Assembly: GCA_958298945.1 (NCBI GenBank)
Contig: OY282608.1
Coordinates: 74,882,806-74,946,805, forward strand
Direction: 5' to 3'
Length of the DNA: 64,000 nucleotides
Source: Atherix ibis
Lineage: Eukaryota > Arthropoda > Insecta > Diptera > Athericidae
A program made the position numbers and the translations under genes. How positions within the stretch are numbered: position 1 is the first letter of the stretch; every line of letters starts with the position of its first letter. A model generated the notes under the pieces. The model was not told where the DNA came from. It saw only the letters and a program-made list of their open reading frames with translations, and made no database searches. Below are positions 44,920 through 57,724 of the stretch, in pieces.

Positions 44920-47900
44920 TTTGTTGATTTGTTGGATTGTTGGTTTGTTCGTTTGTGGGTTTTTTGGTTTGTTGGATTGTTCGTTTGTTGTTTTGTTGGT
45001 TTGTTGGTTTATTGGTTTGTTGGTTTGTGGGTTTGTTCGTTTGTTGGTTTGTTGATTTGTTGGCTTGTTGGTTTGTTGGTTTGTCGGTTTCTTTGTTTGT
45101 TCGTTTGTTAGCTTATTGGTTTGTTGTATTGTTGGTTTGTTCGTTTGTTGGTTTTTTGGTTTGTTGGTTTGTTGGTTTGTTGGCTTGTTCGTTTGTTGGT
45201 TTGTTGTTTTGTTGGTTTGTTGGTTACTTGGTTTGTTGGTTTGTTGGCTTGTTGGTTTGTTGGTTTGTTGGTTTGTTGGTTTGTTGGTTTGTTGGTTTGT
45301 TGGTTTGTTGGTTTGTTTGTTTGTTGGTTTGTTCGTTTGTTGGCTTGTTGGTTTGTTGGCTTGTTGGTTTGTTGGTTTATTGACTTGTTGGTTTGTTCGT
45401 TTATTGGTTTGTTGTTTTGTTGGTTTGTTGGTTTTTTTGTTTGTTGGTTTGTTCGTTTGTTGGTTTGTTGGTTACTAGGTTTGTTGGTTTGTTGGTTTGT
45501 TGGTTTGTTGGTTTATTTGTTTGTTGGTTTGTTGGTTTGTTTGTTTGTTGGGTTGTTCGTTTGTTGGTTTGTTAGTTACTTGGTTTGTTAGTTTGTTGGT
45601 TTGTTCATTTGTTGGTTTGTTGGTTTGTTGATTTGTTCGTTTGTTAGTTTGTTGGTTTGTTGGTTTGTTGGTTTGTTGGTTTGTTGGTTTGTTGGTTTGT
45701 TGGTTTGTTGCTTTGTTGGTTTGTTGGTTTGTTGGTTTGTTGGTTACTAGGTTATTTGGTTTGTTGGTTTGTTGGTTTGTTGTTTTGTTGGTTTATTTAT
45801 TTGTTGGTTTGTTGGTTTGTTCGTTTGTTGGTTTGTTGATTTGTTGGTTTGTTCGTTTCTTCGTTTGTTGGCTTGTTGGTTTATTGGCTTGTTGGCTTGT
45901 TGGTTTGTTGGTTTGTTAGTTTGTTGGTTACTTGGTTTGTTGGTTTGTTGGTTTGTTGGTTTGTTGATTTGTTGGTTTGTTGGTTTGTTGGTTTGTTGAT
46001 TTGTTGGATTGTTGGTTTGTTCGTCTGTGGGTTTTTTGGTTTGTTGGTTTTGTTCGTTTGTTGGTTTGTTGGTTTGTTGGTTTATTGGTTTGTTGGTTTG
46101 TGGGTTTCTTCGTTTGTTGGTTTGTTGATTTGTTGGTTTGTTCTTTTGTTTGATTGTTGGCTTGTTGGTTTGTTGGTTTGTTGGTTTTTTTTGTTTGTTG
46201 GTTTTTTGGCTTATTGGTTTGTTGGTTTGTTCGTTTGTTGGTTTTTTGGTTTGTTGGTTTGTTGGTTTGTTGGCTTGTGCGTTTGTTGGTTTGTTCGTTT
46301 GTTGGCTTGTTGGTTTGTTGGCTTGTTGGTTTGTTGGTTACTTGGTTTGTTGGTTTGTTGATTTGTTGGTTTGTTGGTTTGTTGGTTTATTTGTTTGTTG
46401 GTTTGTTTGTTTGTTGGGTTGTTGGTTTGTTGGTTTGTTGGTTTGTTGGTTTATTGTTTTGTTGGTTTGTTGGTTTGTTGGTTTGTTGGTTTGTTGGTTT
46501 GTTGGTTTGTTGGTTTGTTGGTTTGTTGGTTTGTTGGTTTGCTCGTTTGTTGGTTTGCTGGTTTGTTGGTTTGTTGGTTTGATGGTTTGTTGGTTTGTTG
46601 GTTTGTTGGTTTGTTGGTTTGTTGGTTTGTTGGTTTGTTGGTTTGTTGGTTTGTTGGTTTATTTGTTTATTTGTTTATTTGTTTGTTGGTTTGTTTGTTT
46701 GTTTGTTTGTTGGTTTGTTGGTTTGTTGGTATGTGGGTTTGTGGGCTTTTTGGTTTGTTGGTTTGTTGGTTTTTTGGTTTGTTGGTTTGTTGGTTTGTTG
46801 TTTTGTTGGTTTGTTTGTTTGTTGGTTTGTTGGTTTGTTGGTTTGTTCGTTTGTTGGTTTGTTGGTTACTTGGCTTGTTGGTTTGTCCGTTTGTTCGTTT
46901 GTTGGTTTGTTGGTTGGTCGGTTTGTTGGTTTGTTGGTTTGTTGGTTTGTTGGTTTGTTGGTTTGTTGGTTTGTTGGTTTGTTGGTTTGTTGGTTTGTTG
47001 GTTTGTTGGTTTGCTGGTTTGTTGGTTTGTTGATTTGTTGGTTTGTTGGTGTGTTCGTTTGTTGGTTTGTTGGTTTGTTGGTTTGTTGGTTTGTTGGTTT
47101 ATTGGTTTGTTGGTTTGTTGGTTTGTTCGTTTGTTGGTTTGTTGATTTGTTGGTTTGTTCCTTTCTTCGTTTGTTAGCTTGTTGGTTTGTTGGCTTGTTG
47201 GTTTGTTGGTTTGTTGGTTTGTTGGTTTGGTGGTTTGTTGGTTTGTTGGTTTGTTGGTTTGTTGGTTTGTTGGTTTGTTGGTTTGTTGGTTTGTTGATTT
47301 GTTGGATTGTTGGTTTATTTGTTTGTGGGTTTTCTGGTTTGTTGGTTTGTTCGTTTGTTGCTTTGTTGGTTTGTTGGTTTATTGGTTTGTTGGTTTGTGG
47401 GTTTGTTCGTTTGTTGGTTTGTTGATTTGTTGGCTTGTTGGTTTGTTGGTTTGTCGGTTTCTTTGTTTGTCGGTTTGTTGGCTTACTGGTTTGTTGGTTT
47501 GTTGGTTTGTTCGTTTGTTGGTTTTTTGGTTTGTTGGTTTGTTGGTTTGTTGGCTTGTTCGTTTGTTGGTTTGTTATTTTTTTGGTTTGTTGGTTACTTG
47601 GTTTGTTGGTTTGTTGGCTTGTTGGTTTGTTGGTTTGTTGGTTTGTTGGTTTGTTGGTTTGTTGGTTTGTTGGTTTGTTGGTTTGTTGGTTTGTTGGTTT
47701 GTTGGTTTGTTGGTTTGTTTATTTGTTGGTCTGTTCGTTTGTTGGCTTGTTGGTTTGTTGGCTTGTTGGCTTGTTGGTTTGTTGGTTTGTTGGCTTGTTG
47801 GTTTGTTCGTTTATTGGTTTGTTGTTTTGTTGGTTTGTTGGTTTGTTTGTTTGTTGGTTTGTTCGTTTGTTGGTTTGTTGGTTACTAGGTTTGTTGGTTT

Positions 47901-49300
47901 GTTGGTTTGTTGGTTTGTTGGTTTGTTGGTTTATTTGTTTGTTGGTTTGTTGGTTTGTTTGTTTGTTGGGTTGTTCGTTTGTTGGTTTGTTAGTTACTTG
48001 ATTTGTTAGTTTGTTGGTTTGTTCATTTGTTGGTTTGTTGGTTTGTTGGTTTGTTCGTTTGTTAGTTTGTTGGTTTGTTGGTTTGTTGGTTTGTTGGTTT
48101 GTTGGTTTGTTGGTTTGTTGGTTTTTTGGTTTGTTGTTTTGTTGGTTTGTTGGTTTATTGGTTTGTTGGTTTATTGGTTTGTTGGTTTGTTGGTTTGTTG
48201 GTTTGTTGGTTTGTTGGTTTGCTCGTTTGTTGGTTTGCTGGTTTGTTGGTTTGTTGGTTTGATGGTTTGTTGGTTTGTTGGTTTGTTGGTTTGTTGGTTT
48301 GTTGGTTTGTTGGTTTATTTGTTTATTTGTTTATTTGTTTTTTGGTTTGTTAATTTGTTTGGGTGTTGGTTTGTTGGTATGTGGGTTTGTGGGCTTGTTG
48401 GTTTGTTGGTTTGTTGGTTTTTTGGTTTGTTGGTTTGTTGGTTTGTTGTTTTGTTGGTTTGTTCGTTTGTTGGTTTGTAGCTTACTTGGCTTGTTGGTTT
48501 GTCCGTTTGTTCGTTTGTTGGTTTGTTGGTTTGTTGGTTTGTTGGTTTGTTGGTTTGTTGGTTTGTTGGTTTCTTTGTTTGTTGGTTTGTTGGCTTATTG
48601 GTTTGTTAGTTTGTTGGTTTGTTGGTTTGTTGATTTGTTGGATTGTTGGTTTGTTCGTTTGAGGGTTTTTTGGTTTGTTGGTTTGTTCGTTTGTTGGTTT
48701 GTTGGTTTGTTGGTTTATTGGTTTGTTGGTTTGTTGGTTTGTTGGTTTGTTGGTTTCTTTGTTTGTTGGTTTGTTGGCTTATTGGGTTGTTGGTTTGTTG
48801 GTTTGTTTGTTTGTTGGTTTTTTGGTTTGTTGGTTTGTTGGTTTGTTGGCTTGTTCGTTTGTTGGTTTGTTGTTTTGTTGGTTTGTTGGTTACTTGGTTT
48901 GTTGGTTTGTTGGCTTGTTGGTTTGTTCGTTTGTTAGTTTGTTGGTTTGTTGGTTTGTTGGTTTGTTGGTTTGTTGGTTTGTTGGTTTGTTGGTTTGTTG
49001 GTTTGTTGGTTTGTTGGTTTGTTGTTTTGTTGGTTTGTTGGGTTGTCGTTTGTTGGTTTGTTAGTTACTTGGTTTGTTAGTTTGTTGGCTTGTTCATTTG
49101 TTGGTTTGTTGGTTTGTTCGTTTGTTAGTTTGTTGGTTTGTTGGTTTGTTGGTTTGTTGGTTTGTTGGTTTGTTGTTTTGTTGGTTTGTTGGTTTGTTGG
49201 TTTGTTGGTTTGTTGGTTTGTTCGTTTGTTGGTTTGTTGGTTTGTTGGTTTGCTCGTTTGTTGGTTTGCTGGTTTGTTGGTTTGTTGGTTTGATGGTTTG
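44920..49300. repeat. 4,920-bp higher-order repeat, copy 2
   Basis: Matches 40000-44388. Landmarks are TTGTATTG 45126, TACTAGGTTATTTGG 45745, T8 46185, CCTTTCTTCG 47160, GGGTGTTGG 48361 and GTCGTTTG 49045. Point differences are few, for example a TTTT for TTTG change near 45433 and a TTGGTTTT monomer near 48340. The match breaks at about 49302, where a TTGTTTTG monomer and GGTTACTT monomers enter. Confidence 0.92.
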
Positions 49301-52190
49301 TTGTTTTGTTGGTTTGTTGGTTACTTGGTTTGTTGGTTTGTTGGCTTGTTGGTTTATTTGTTTATTTGTTTATTTGTTTGTTGGTTTGTTGGCTTATTGG
49401 TTTTTTGGTTTGTTGGTTTGTTCGTTTGCTGGTTTTTGGGTTTGTTGGTTCGTTGGTTTGTTGGCTTGTTCGTTTGTTGGTTTGTTGTTTTGTTGGTTTG
49501 TTGGTTACTTGGTTTGTTGGTTTGTTGGCTTGTTGGTTTGTTCGTTTGTTAGTTTGTTGGTTTGTTGGTTTGTTGGTTTGTTGGTTTGTTGGTTTGTTGG
49601 TTTGTTGGTTTGTTGGTTTGTTGGTTACATGGCTTGTTGGTTTGTCCGTTTGTTCGTTTGTTGGCTTGTTGGTTTGTTGGTTTGTTGGTTTGTTGGTTTG
49701 TTGGTTTGTTGGTTTGTTGGTTTGTTGGTTTGTTGGTTTCTTTGTTTGTTGGTTTGTTGGCTTATTGGTTTGTTGGTTTGTTGGTTTGTTGGTTTGTTGA
49801 TTTGTTGGATTGTTGGTTTGTTCGTTGGTGGGTTTTTTGGTATGTTGGTTTGTTTGTTGGTTGGTTTGTTGGTTTGTTGGTTTATTGGTTTGTTGGTTTG
49901 TTGGTTTGTTGTTTTGTTGGTTTCTTTGTTTGTTGGTTTGTTGGCTTATTGGTTTGTTGGTTTGTTGGTTTGTTCGTTTGTTGGTTTTTTGGTTTGTTGG
50001 TTTGTTGGTTTGTTGGCTTGTTCGTTTGTTGGTTTGTTGTTTTGTTGGTTTGTTGGTTACTTGGTTTGTTGGTTTGTTGGCTTGTTGGTTTGTTCGTTTG
50101 TTAGTTTGTTGGTTTGTTGGTTTGTTGGTTTGTTGGTTTGTTGGTTTGTTGGTTTGTTGGTTTGTTGGTTTGTTGGTTTGTTGGTTTGTTGGTTTGTTGG
50201 TTTGTTGGTTTGTTGTTTTGTTGGTTTATTGGGTTGTCGTTTGTTGGTTTGTTAGTTACTTGGTTTGTTAGTTTGTTGGCTTGTTCATTTGTTGGTTTGT
50301 TGGTTTGTTCGTTTATTAGTTTGTTGGTTTGTTGGTTTGTTGGTTTGTTGGTTTGTTGGTTTGTTGGTTTGTTGGTTTGTTGGTTTGTTGGTTTGTTGGT
50401 TTGTTGGTTTGTTGTTTTGTTGGTTTGTTGGTTTGTTGGTTTGTTGGTTTGTTCGTTTGTTGGTTTGTTGGTTTGTTGGTTTGCTCGTTTGTTGGTTTGC
50501 TGGTTTGTTGGTTTGTTGGTTTGATGGTTTGTTGGTTTGTTGGTTTGTTTGTTTGTTAGTTTGTTGGTTTGTTGGTTTGTTGGTTTGTTGGTTTGTTGGT
50601 TTGTTGGTTTGTTGGTTTATTTGTTTATTTGTTTATTTGTTTGTTGGTTTGTTGGTTTGTTTGTTTGTTGGTTTGTTGGTTTGTTGGTATGTGGGTTTGT
50701 GGGCTTGTTGTTTGTTGGTTTGTTGGTTTTTTGGTTTGTTAGTTTGTTGGTTTGTTGGTTTGTTGGTTTGTTGGTTTGGTTGTTTGTTGGTTTGTTGGTT
50801 TGTTGGTTTGTTGGTATGTGGGTTTGTGGGCTTGTTGTTTGTTGGTTTGTTTGTTTGTTGGTTTGTTGGTTTGTTGGTTTGTTGATTTGTTGGTTTGTTG
50901 GTTTATTTGTTTGTTGGTTTGTTGGTTTGTTGGTTTGTTGGTTTGTTGGTTTGTTGGTTTGTTGGTTTGTTGGTTTGTTGGTTTGTTGGTCTGTTGGTTT
51001 GTTGGTTTGTTGGTTTGTTGGTTTGTTGGTTTGTTGGTTTGTTGGTTTGTTGGTTTTTTGGTTTATTGGTTTGTTGGTTTGTTGGTTTGTTCGCTTGTTG
51101 GTTTGTTGATTTGTTGGTTTGTTCGTTTGTTCGTTTGTTAGCTTGTTGGTTTGTTGGCTTGTTGGCTTGTTGGTTTGCTGGTTTGTTGGTTGGTAGTTAC
51201 TTGGTTTGTTGGTTTGTTGGTTTGTTGGTTTGTTGGTTTGTTGATTTGTTGGATTGTTGGTTTGTTCGTTTGTGGGTTTTTTGTTTTGTTGGTTTGTTCG
51301 TTTGTTGGTTTGTTGGTTTGTTGGTTTATTGGTTTGCTGGTTTGTGGGTTTGTTCGTTTGTCGGTTTGTTGATTTGTTGGCTTGTTGGTTTGTTGGTTTG
51401 TCGGTTTCTTTGTTTATTGGTTTTTTGGCTTATTGGTTTGTTGGTTTGTTGGTTTCTTCGTTTGTTGGTTTTTTGGTTTGTTGGTTTGTTGGTTTGTTGG
51501 CTTGTTCGTTTGTTGGTTTGTTGTTTTGTTGGTTTGTTGGTTACTTGGTTTGTTGGTTTGTTGGCTTGTTGGTTTGTTGTTTTGCTGGTTTGTTGGTTTG
51601 TTGGTTTGTTGGTTTGTTGGTTTGTTTGTTTGTTGGTTTGTTCGTTTGTTGGCTTGTTGGTTTGTTGGCTTGTTGGCTTGTTGGTTTGTTGGTTTGTTGG
51701 CTTGTTGGTTTGTTCGTTTATTGGTTTGTTGTTTTGTTGGTTTGTTGGTTACTAGGTTTGTTGGTTTGTTGGTTTTTTGGTTTGTTGGTTTGTTGGTTTA
51801 TTTGTTTGTTGGTTTGTTGGTTTGTTCGTTTGTTGGGTTGTTCGTTTGTTAGTTTGTTAGTTACTTGGTTTGTTAGTTTGTTGGTTTGTTCATTTGTTGG
51901 TTTGTTGGTTTGTTGGTTTGTTCGTTTGTTAGTTTGTTGGTTTGTTGGTTTGTGGGTTTGTTGGTTTGTTGGTTTGTTGGTTTGTTGGTTTGTTGTTTTG
52001 TTGGTTTGTTGGTTTGTTGGTTTGTTGGTTTGTTGGTTTGTTGGTTTGTTGGTTTGTTGGTTTGCTCGTTTGTTGGTTTGCTGGTTTGTTGGTTTGTTGG
52101 TTTGATGGTTTGTTGGTTTGTTGGTTTGTTGGTTTGTTGGTTTGTTGGTTTGTTGGTTTGTTGGTTTGTTGGTTTGTTGGCTTGTTGGTT
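49301..52190. repeat. Family F tail with small tandem duplications
   Basis: GGTTACTTGG strings at 49506 and 50058 with identical following context define a 552-bp (69-octamer) duplication. A GTGGGCTTGTTGTTTG string at about 50699 and 50826 defines a 127-bp duplication. From about 51.2 to 52.1 kb the order of variants resembles the head of the 4,920-bp unit. No gene-like content. Confidence 0.7.
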
Positions 52191-53785
52191 TGTTAGTTTG
52201 CTGGTTTGTTGGTTTGTTTTTTTTGTTGGTTTGTTGGCTTGTTGGCTTCTTGGTTTGTTGGTTTGTTGGTTTGTTGGTTTGTTGGTTTGTTGGTTTATTT
52301 GTTTGTTGGTTTGTTGGCTTGTTGGTTTGTTGGTTTGTTGGCTTGTTGGTTTGTTGGTTTGTTGGTTTCTTTGTTTGTTGGTTTGTTCGTTTGTTGGCTT
52401 GTTGGTTTGTTGGTTTGTTGGTTTGTTGGTTTGTTGGTTTGTTGGTTTTTTTGGTTTGTTGGCTTGTTGGTTTGTTGGTTTGTTGGTTAGTTGGTTTGTT
52501 GGTTTGTTGGTTTGTTGGTTTGTTTGTTTGTTGGTTTGTTGGTTTGTTGGTTTGTTGGTTTGTTGGTTTGTTGGTTTGTTCGTTTGTTGGTTTTTTGGTT
52601 TGTTGGTTTGTTGGTTTGTTGGTTTGTTGGCTTGTTGGGTTGTTGGTTTGTTGGCTTGTTGGTTTGTTGGTTTGTTGGTTTCTTTGTTTGTTGGTTTGTT
52701 CGTTTGTTGGCTTGTTGGTTTGTTAGTTTGTTGGTTTGTTAGTTTGTTGGTTTGTTGGTTTATTTGTTTGTTGGTTTGTTAGTTTGTTGGTTTGTTGGTT
52801 TGTTGGTTTGTTTGTTTGTTGGTTTAATGGTTTGTTGGTTTGTTGGTTTGTTGGTTTGTTGGTTTGTTGGTTTGTTTGTTTGTTGGTTTGTTCGTTTGTT
52901 GGCTTGTGTGTTTGTTGGCTTGTTGGCTTGTTGGCTTGTTAGTTTGTTGGTTTGTTGGTTTGTTTTTTTGTTGGCTTGCTGGTTTGTTGGTTTGTTGGTT
53001 TGTTGGTTTGTTGGTTTATTTGTTTGTTGGTTTGTTGGCTTGTTGGTTTTTTTGGCTTGTTGGCTTGTTGGTTTGTTGGTTTTTTGGTTTGTTGGCTTGT
53101 TGGTTTTGTTTGTTTGTTTGTCTGTTTGTTTGTTGGTTTGTTGGTTTGTTGGTTTGTTGGTTTGTTGGGTTGTTGGTTTGTTGGTTTGTTGGTTTGTTGG
53201 TTTGTTGGTTTGTTGGTTTTTTGGTTTGTTGGCTTGTTTGTTTATTGGTTTGTTGGTTTGTTGGTTTGTTGGTTTGTTGGTTTGTTCGTTTGTTCGTTTT
53301 TTGGCTTGTGTGTTTGTTGGCTTGTTGGCTTGTTGGCTTGTTTGTTTGTGGATTTGTTGGTTTGTTTTTTTGTTGTTTTGTTGGCTTGTTGGCTTGTTGG
53401 TTTGTTGGTTTGTTGGTTTGTTGGTTTGTTGGTTTGTTGGTTTATTTATTTGTTGGTTTGTTGGCTTGTTGGTTTGTTGTTTTGTTCGTTTATTTGTTTG
53501 TTGGTTTGTTGGTTTGTTGGCTTGTTAGTTTGTTTGTTTGTTGGTTTGATGGTTTGTTGGTTTGTTGGTTTGTTGGTTTGTTGGTTTGTTGGTTTGTTGG
53601 TTTGTTGGTTTGTTGGTCTGTTTGTTTGTTGGTTTGTTCGTTTGTTGGCTTGTGTGTTTGTTGGCTTGTTGGCTTGTTGGCTTGTTTGTTTGTGGATTTG
53701 TTGGTTTGATTTTTTGTTGGTTTGTTGGTTTGTTCGTTTGTTGGCTTGTGTGTTTGTTGGCTTGTTGGCTTGTTGGCTTGTTGGC
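52190..53785. repeat. Family G1 unit 1 (about 1.6 kb)
   Basis: Landmarks are a T8 run at 52217, TTTCTTTG monomers, GGTTTAATGG near 52822, a TTTTTTTGGCTTG string near 53047 and TGTCTG at 53119. Offsets to unit 2 are 1,596 to 1,604 bp. The composition differs from family F in having more TTGGCTTG and TTTCTTTG monomers and almost no GGTTACT. Confidence 0.8.
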
Positions 53786-55500
53786 TTGTTAGTTTGCTGG
53801 TTTGTTGGTTTGTTTTTTTTGTTGGTTTGTTGGCTTGTTGGCTTCTTGGTTTGTTGGTTTGTTGGTTTGTTGGTTTGTTGGTTTGTTGCTTTATTTGTTT
53901 GTTGGTTTGTTGGCTTGTTGGTTTGTTGGTTTGTTGGCTTGTTGGTTTGTTGGTTTGTTGGTTTCTTTGTTTGTTGGTTTGTTCGTTTGTTGGCTTGTTG
54001 GTTTGTTGGTTTGTTGGTTTGTTGGTTTGTTGGTTTGTTGGTTTTTTTGGTTTGTTGGCTTGTTGGTTTGTTGGTTTGTTGGTTAGTTGGTTTGTTGGTT
54101 TGTTGGTTTGTTGGTTTGTTTGTTTGTTGGTTTGTTGGTTTGTTGGTTTGTTGGTTTGTTGGTTTGTTGGTTTGTTCGTTTGTTGGTTTTTTGGTTTGTT
54201 GGTTTGTTGGTTTGTTGGTTTGTTGGTTTGTTGGCTTGTTGGGTTGTTGGTTTGTTGGCTTGTTGGTTTGTTGGTTTGTTGGTTTCTTTGTTTGTTGGTT
54301 TGTTCGTTTGTTGGCTTGTTGGTTTGTTAGTTTGTTGGTTTGTTAGTTTGTTGGTTTGTTGGTTTATTTGTTTGTTGGTTTGTTAGTTTGTTGGTTTGTT
54401 GGTTTGTTGGTTTGTTTGTTTGTTGGTTTAATGGTTTGTTGGTTTGTTGGTTTGTTGGTTTGTTGGTTTGTTGGTTTGTTTGTTTGTTGGTTTGTTCGTT
54501 TGTTGGCTTGTGTGTTTGTTGGCTTGTTGGCTTGTTGGCTTGTTAGTTTGTTGGTTTGTTGGTTTGTTTTTTTGTTGGCTTGCTGGTTTGTTGGTTTGTT
54601 GGTTTGTTGGTTTGTTGGTTTATTTGTTTGTTGGTTTGTTGGCTTGTTGGTTTTTTTGGCTTGTTGGTTTGTTGGTTTTTTGGTTTGTTGGCTTGTTGGT
54701 TTTGTTGGTTTGTTTGTCTGTTTGTTTGTTGGTTTGTTGGTTTGTTGGTTTGTTGGTTTGTTGGGTTGTTGGTTTGTTGGTTTGTTGGTTTGTTGGTTTG
54801 TTGGTTTGTTGGTTTTTTGGTTTGTTGGCTTGTTTGTTTATTGGTTTGTTGGTTTGTTGGTTTGTTGGTTTGTTCGTTTGTTCGTTTTTTGGCTTGTTGG
54901 TTTGTTGGCTTGTTGGTTTGTTAATTTGTTGGTTTGTTGGTTTGTTGTTTTGTTCGTTTATTAGTTTGTTGGTTTGTTGCTTTGTTGGTCTGTTGGTTTG
55001 TTTGTTTGTTGGTTTGATGGTTTGTTGGTTTGTTGTTTTGTTGGTTTGTTGGTTTGTTGGTTTGTTTGTTTGTTGGGTTGTTCGTTTGTTGGCTTGTGTG
55101 TTTGTTGGCTTGTTGGCTTGTTGGCTTGTTGGTTTGTTAGTTTGTTGGTTTGTTTTTTTGTTGGTTTGTTGGCTTGTTGGCTTGTTGGTTTGTTGGTTTG
55201 TTGGTTTGTTGGTTTGTTGGTTTATTTGTTTGTTGGTTTGTTGGCTTGTTGGCTTTTTGGTTTGTTGGTTTGTTGGTTTGTTGGCTTGTTGATTTGTTTG
55301 TTTGTCGGTTTGATGGTTTGTTGGTTTGTTGGTTTGTTGGTTTGTTGGTTTGTTGGTTTGTTGGTTTGTTTGTTTGTTGGTTTGTTCGTTTGTTGGCTTG
55401 TGAGTTTGTTGGCTTGTTGGCTTGTTGGCTTGTTTGTTTGTGGATTTGTTGGTTTGTTTTGTTGTTGGTTTGTTGGTTTGTTCGTTTGTTGGCTTGTGTG
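53786..55500. repeat. Family G1 unit 2
   Basis: T8 run at 53813 (offset 1,596), GGTTTAATGG near 54426 (offset 1,604) and TGTCTG at 54715 (offset 1,596). After about 54.90 kb it departs from the corresponding part of unit 1 and becomes irregular, with TTGTGTG and TTTGTGGATTTG strings. Confidence 0.78.
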
Positions 55501-56600
55501 TTTGTTGGCTTGTTTTCTTGTTTGCTTGTTAGTTTGCTGGTTTGTTGGTTTTTTTTTTTTGTTGGTTTGTTGGCTTGTTGGCTTGTTGGTTTGTTGGTTT
55601 GTTGGTTTGTTGGTTTGTTGGTTTGTTGGTTTATTTGTTTGTTGGCTTGTTGGTTTGTTGGTTTGTTGGCTTGTTGGTTTGTTGGTTTGTTGGTTTCTTT
55701 GTTTGTTGGTTTGTTCGTTGGTTGGTTTGTTGGTTTGTTGGTTTGTTGGTTTGTTGGTTTGTTGGCTTGTTGGTTTGTTGGTTTGTTGGTTTGTTGGTTT
55801 GTTGGTTTGTTGGTTTGTTGGTTTGTTGGTTTGTTGGTTTGTTGGTTTGTTGGTTTGTTCGTTTGTTGGTTTTTTGGTTTGTTGGTTTGTTGGTTTGTTG
55901 GTTTGTTGGTTTGTTGGCTTGTTGGTTTGTTGGTTTGTTGGCTTGTTAGTTTGTTGGTTTGTTGGTTTCTTTGTTTGTTGGTTTGTTCGTTTGTTGGCTT
56001 GTTGGTTTGTTAGTTTGTTGGTTTGTTGGTTTGTTGGTTTGTTGGTTTGTTGGTTTATTTGTTTGTTGGTTTGTTGGTTTGTTCGTTTGTTGGTTTGTTG
56101 GTTTGTTTGTTTGTTGGTTTGATGGTTTGTTGGTTTGTTGGTTTGTTGGTTTGTTGGTTTGTTTGTTTATTGGTTTGTTGGTTTGTTGGTTTGTTCGTTT
56201 GTTGGTTTTTTGGTTTGTTGGCTTGTTGGTTTTTTTGGCTTGTTGGCTTGTTGGTTTGTTGGTTTTTTGGTTTGTTGGCTTGTTGGTTTTGTTGGTTTGT
56301 TTGTCTGTTTGTTTGTTGGTTTGTTGGTTTGTTGGTTTGTTGGTTTGTTGGGTTGTTGGTTTGTTGGTTTGTTGGTTTGTTGGTTTGTTGGTTTGTTGGT
56401 TTTTTGGTTTGTTGGCTTGTTTGTTTATTGGTTTGTTGGTTTGTTGGTTTGTTGGTTTGTTTGTTTGTTCGTTTGTTCGTTTTTTGGCTTGTTGGTTTGT
56501 TGGCTTGTTGGTTTGTTAGTTTCTTTGTTTGTTGGTTTGTTCGTTGGTTGGCTTGTTGGTTTTTTGGTTTGTTGGTTTGTTGGTTTGTTGGTTTGTTGGT
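55501..56600. repeat. Family G1 unit 3 (partial)
   Basis: The T run that is T8 in units 1 and 2 is T12 here (55549-55560). TGTCTG lies at 56302, 1,587 bp after its partner in unit 2. The unit fades into strings with TTGTTCGCTTG and TTGGATTCTTTG beyond 56.6 kb. Confidence 0.72.
55549..55560 (+). other. T12 homopolymer
   Basis: The longest single-base run I found. It replaces a T8 run preceded by G that is present at the equivalent place in the two earlier family G1 units. Either expansion by slippage or a base-calling error would explain it. Confidence 0.9.
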
Positions 56601-57720
56601 TTGTTGGTTTGTTAGTTTGTTGGTTTGTTGCTTTGTTCGCTTGTTGGTTTTTTGGTTTGTTGGTTTGTTGGTTTGTTGGTTTGTTGGTTTGTTGGTTTGT
56701 TGGCTTGTTGGTTTGTTGGTTTGTTCGCTTGTTGTTTTGTTGGTTTGTTGGATTCTTTGTTTGTTGGTTTGTTCGTTTGTTGGCTTGTTGGTTTTGTTGG
56801 TTTGTTGGTTTGTTGGTTTGTTGGTTTGTTGGTTTGTTGGTTTGTTGGTTTGTTGGTTTGTTGGTTTGTTAGTTTGTTGGTTTGTTTGTTTGTTGGTTTG
56901 CTCGTTTGTTGGCTTATTGGTGTATTGGCTTGTTGGTTTGTTGGTTTGTTGGCTTGTTGGTTTATTCGTTTGTTGGTTTGTTGGTTTTTTGGTTTGTTGG
57001 TTTGTTGGTTTGTCGGTTTGTTGGTTTGTTGGTTTGTTGGTTTTTTGGTTTGTTGGTTTGTTGGCTTGTTGCTTTGTTGGTTTGTTGGTTTGTTGGTTTG
57101 TTGGTTTGTTGGTTACTTGGTTTGTTGGTTTGTTGGTTTGTTGGTTTGTTGGTTTGTTGGTTTGTTGGTTTGTTTGTTTGTTGGTTTGCTCGTTTGTTGG
57201 CTTATTGGTGTATTGGCTTGTTGGTTTGTTGGTTTGTTGGCTTGTTGGTTTGTTCGTTTGTATGTTTGCTGGTTTTTTGGTTTATTGGTTTGTTGGTTTG
57301 TTGGTTTGTTGGTTTGTTGGTTTGTTGGTTTGTTGGTTTGTTGGTTTGTTTGTTTGTTGGTTTGCTCGTTTGTTGGCTTATTGGTGTATTGGCTTGTTGG
57401 TTTGTTGGTTTGTTGGCTTGTTGGTTTGTTCGTTTGTTGGTTTGTTGGTTTGTTGGTTTGTTGGTTTATTTGTTTGTTGGTTTGTTTGTTTGTTGGTTTG
57501 TACGTTTGTTGGTTTGTTGGTTACTTGGTTTGTTCGTTTGTGCGTTTGTTGGTTTGTTGGTTTGTTGGTTTGTTGGTTTGTTGGCTTGTTGGCTTGTTGG
57601 TTTGTTGGTTTGTTGGTTTGTTGGTTTGTTGGTTTGTTGGTTTGTTGGTTAGTTGGCTTGTTGGTTTGTTGGTTTGTTGGTTTCGTTGTTTGTTGGTTTG
57701 TTCGTTTGTTGGCTTGTTGG
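56600..57720. repeat. Octamer tract with three TTGGTGTA monomers
   Basis: The rare GGTGTATTGGC string, preceded each time by TTTGCTCG and TTGGCTTA, occurs at 56919, 57207 and 57383. Spacings are 288 and 176 bp (36 and 22 octamers), indicating local duplication. TTGGATTCTTTG at 56749 is shared with family G2 units (about 60623 and 62691). Confidence 0.78.
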
Positions 57721-57724
57721 TTTG

